Below are positions 49,023 to 49,137 of a stretch of 49,137 nucleotides of DNA, piece after piece (within the stretch, counting starts at the first letter, position 1; each line of letters starts with the position of its first letter). Both the position numbers and the translations under genes were made by a program. The notes under the pieces are model-generated. The model did not search any database and was not told the origin of the DNA. It saw only the letters and a program-made list of their open reading frames with translations. Source of the DNA: Zoopage sp. CT-All (taxonomy: Eukaryota > Zoopagomycota > Zoopagomycetes > Zoopagales > Zoopagaceae); contig QZWS01000010.1 of the NCBI GenBank assembly GCA_004114245.1, forward strand, positions 1 to 49,137. Reading direction: 5' to 3'.

Positions 49023-49137
49023 ATGGCACCGCTTCCCCTCCGCCTCCTCAGGCGCGTCCTCCTCGCGCCCTTCCACGCCGCGCACACCCTCCTGCACGTC
49101 TCTGCTTCTGCCTCGGACAGCGACGTCCTCGCAGTCC
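49023..49137 (+). CDS. N-terminal fragment of an unrecognised gene, cut by the window edge
   Basis: An ATG at 49023 opens a frame to the window end (38 residues), beginning MAPLPLRLLRRVLLAPFHAA. The Arg-rich, acid-free start looks like a mitochondrial presequence or a signal anchor. Too short to assign. Confidence 0.35.
   Translation, partial: MAPLPLRLLRRVLLAPFHAAHTLLHVSASASDSDVLAV

Overview
The window is nuclear DNA of a compact, GC-rich fungal genome, most likely from an early-diverging (non-Dikarya) lineage. The evidence is of three kinds. The genes are eukaryotic, with many short introns of 32-60 bp and fungal-type CTRAY branch points. Several families are fungal or typical of fungi (Mug135-like, an Sld7-like replication factor, Fyv7, extracellular Cu-only SOD-like proteins, mitochondrial PPR proteins). 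There is also a complete cobalamin-dependent methionine synthase, which Dikarya generally lack and several basal fungal phyla keep. I could not place it to phylum.

Layout, left to right. 1-1120 is repetitive non-coding DNA, possibly a transposon edge. 1.1-6.7 kb is a dense housekeeping block: CGR1 (ribosome assembly), ERV1 (mitochondrial disulfide relay), an ArfGAP, an unrecognised helical protein head to head with the SNARE USE1, and ORC2. 6.7-8.2 kb holds a tRNA-Arg(CCG), a solo-LTR-like insertion with a 5-bp target duplication beside a perfect heat-shock-element array, and a worn gag-like relic. 8.2-12.4 kb is the ten-exon methionine synthase gene. It is followed by DTWD1 (tRNA acp3U), the ten-exon PP4 regulatory subunit PSY2, a J-domain membrane protein, bL33m, an Sld7-like gene, the ADP-ribose pyrophosphatase YSA1 and FYV7 (to 22.3 kb). 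22.3-23.4 kb is AT-rich and carries a broken protein-kinase fragment. 23.4-40 kb holds the splicing factor BCAS2/SPF27, ZW10, a low-complexity protein, a Mug135-like gene, the CAF-1 large subunit, two mitochondrial PPR proteins, a disordered protein, the methionine-salvage enzyme MRI1 and an RGS protein. 40.3-49.1 kb mixes small secreted proteins with two core genes. It has a Pro-rich secreted protein, a tandem pair of signal-peptide/Gly-rich-membrane/basic-coil proteins, PAP1 head to head with an endonuclease-exonuclease-phosphatase protein, then two convergent Cu/Zn-SOD-like secreted proteins and the start of one more gene.

I rebuilt about 50 introns by requiring frame continuity and family alignment. 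Three are GC-AG, one (bL33m) splits the start codon, and the shortest are 32 and 35 bp. Start codons of divergent genes can lie 19-60 bp apart and stops of convergent genes 18-35 bp apart. Functional links include methionine synthase with MRI1 (methionine synthesis and salvage), CGR1 with FYV7 (rRNA processing), and ORC2, the Sld7-like gene and CAF-1 (replication and chromatin).

The most unusual items are the complementary decay of catalytic residues in the two SOD-like genes, the tandem Gly-rich-membrane/coil secreted pair, the J-domain plus four-repeat membrane protein, the split bL33m start codon and the solo LTR beside a heat-shock-element array. Exon boundaries come from reading only, without transcript data.
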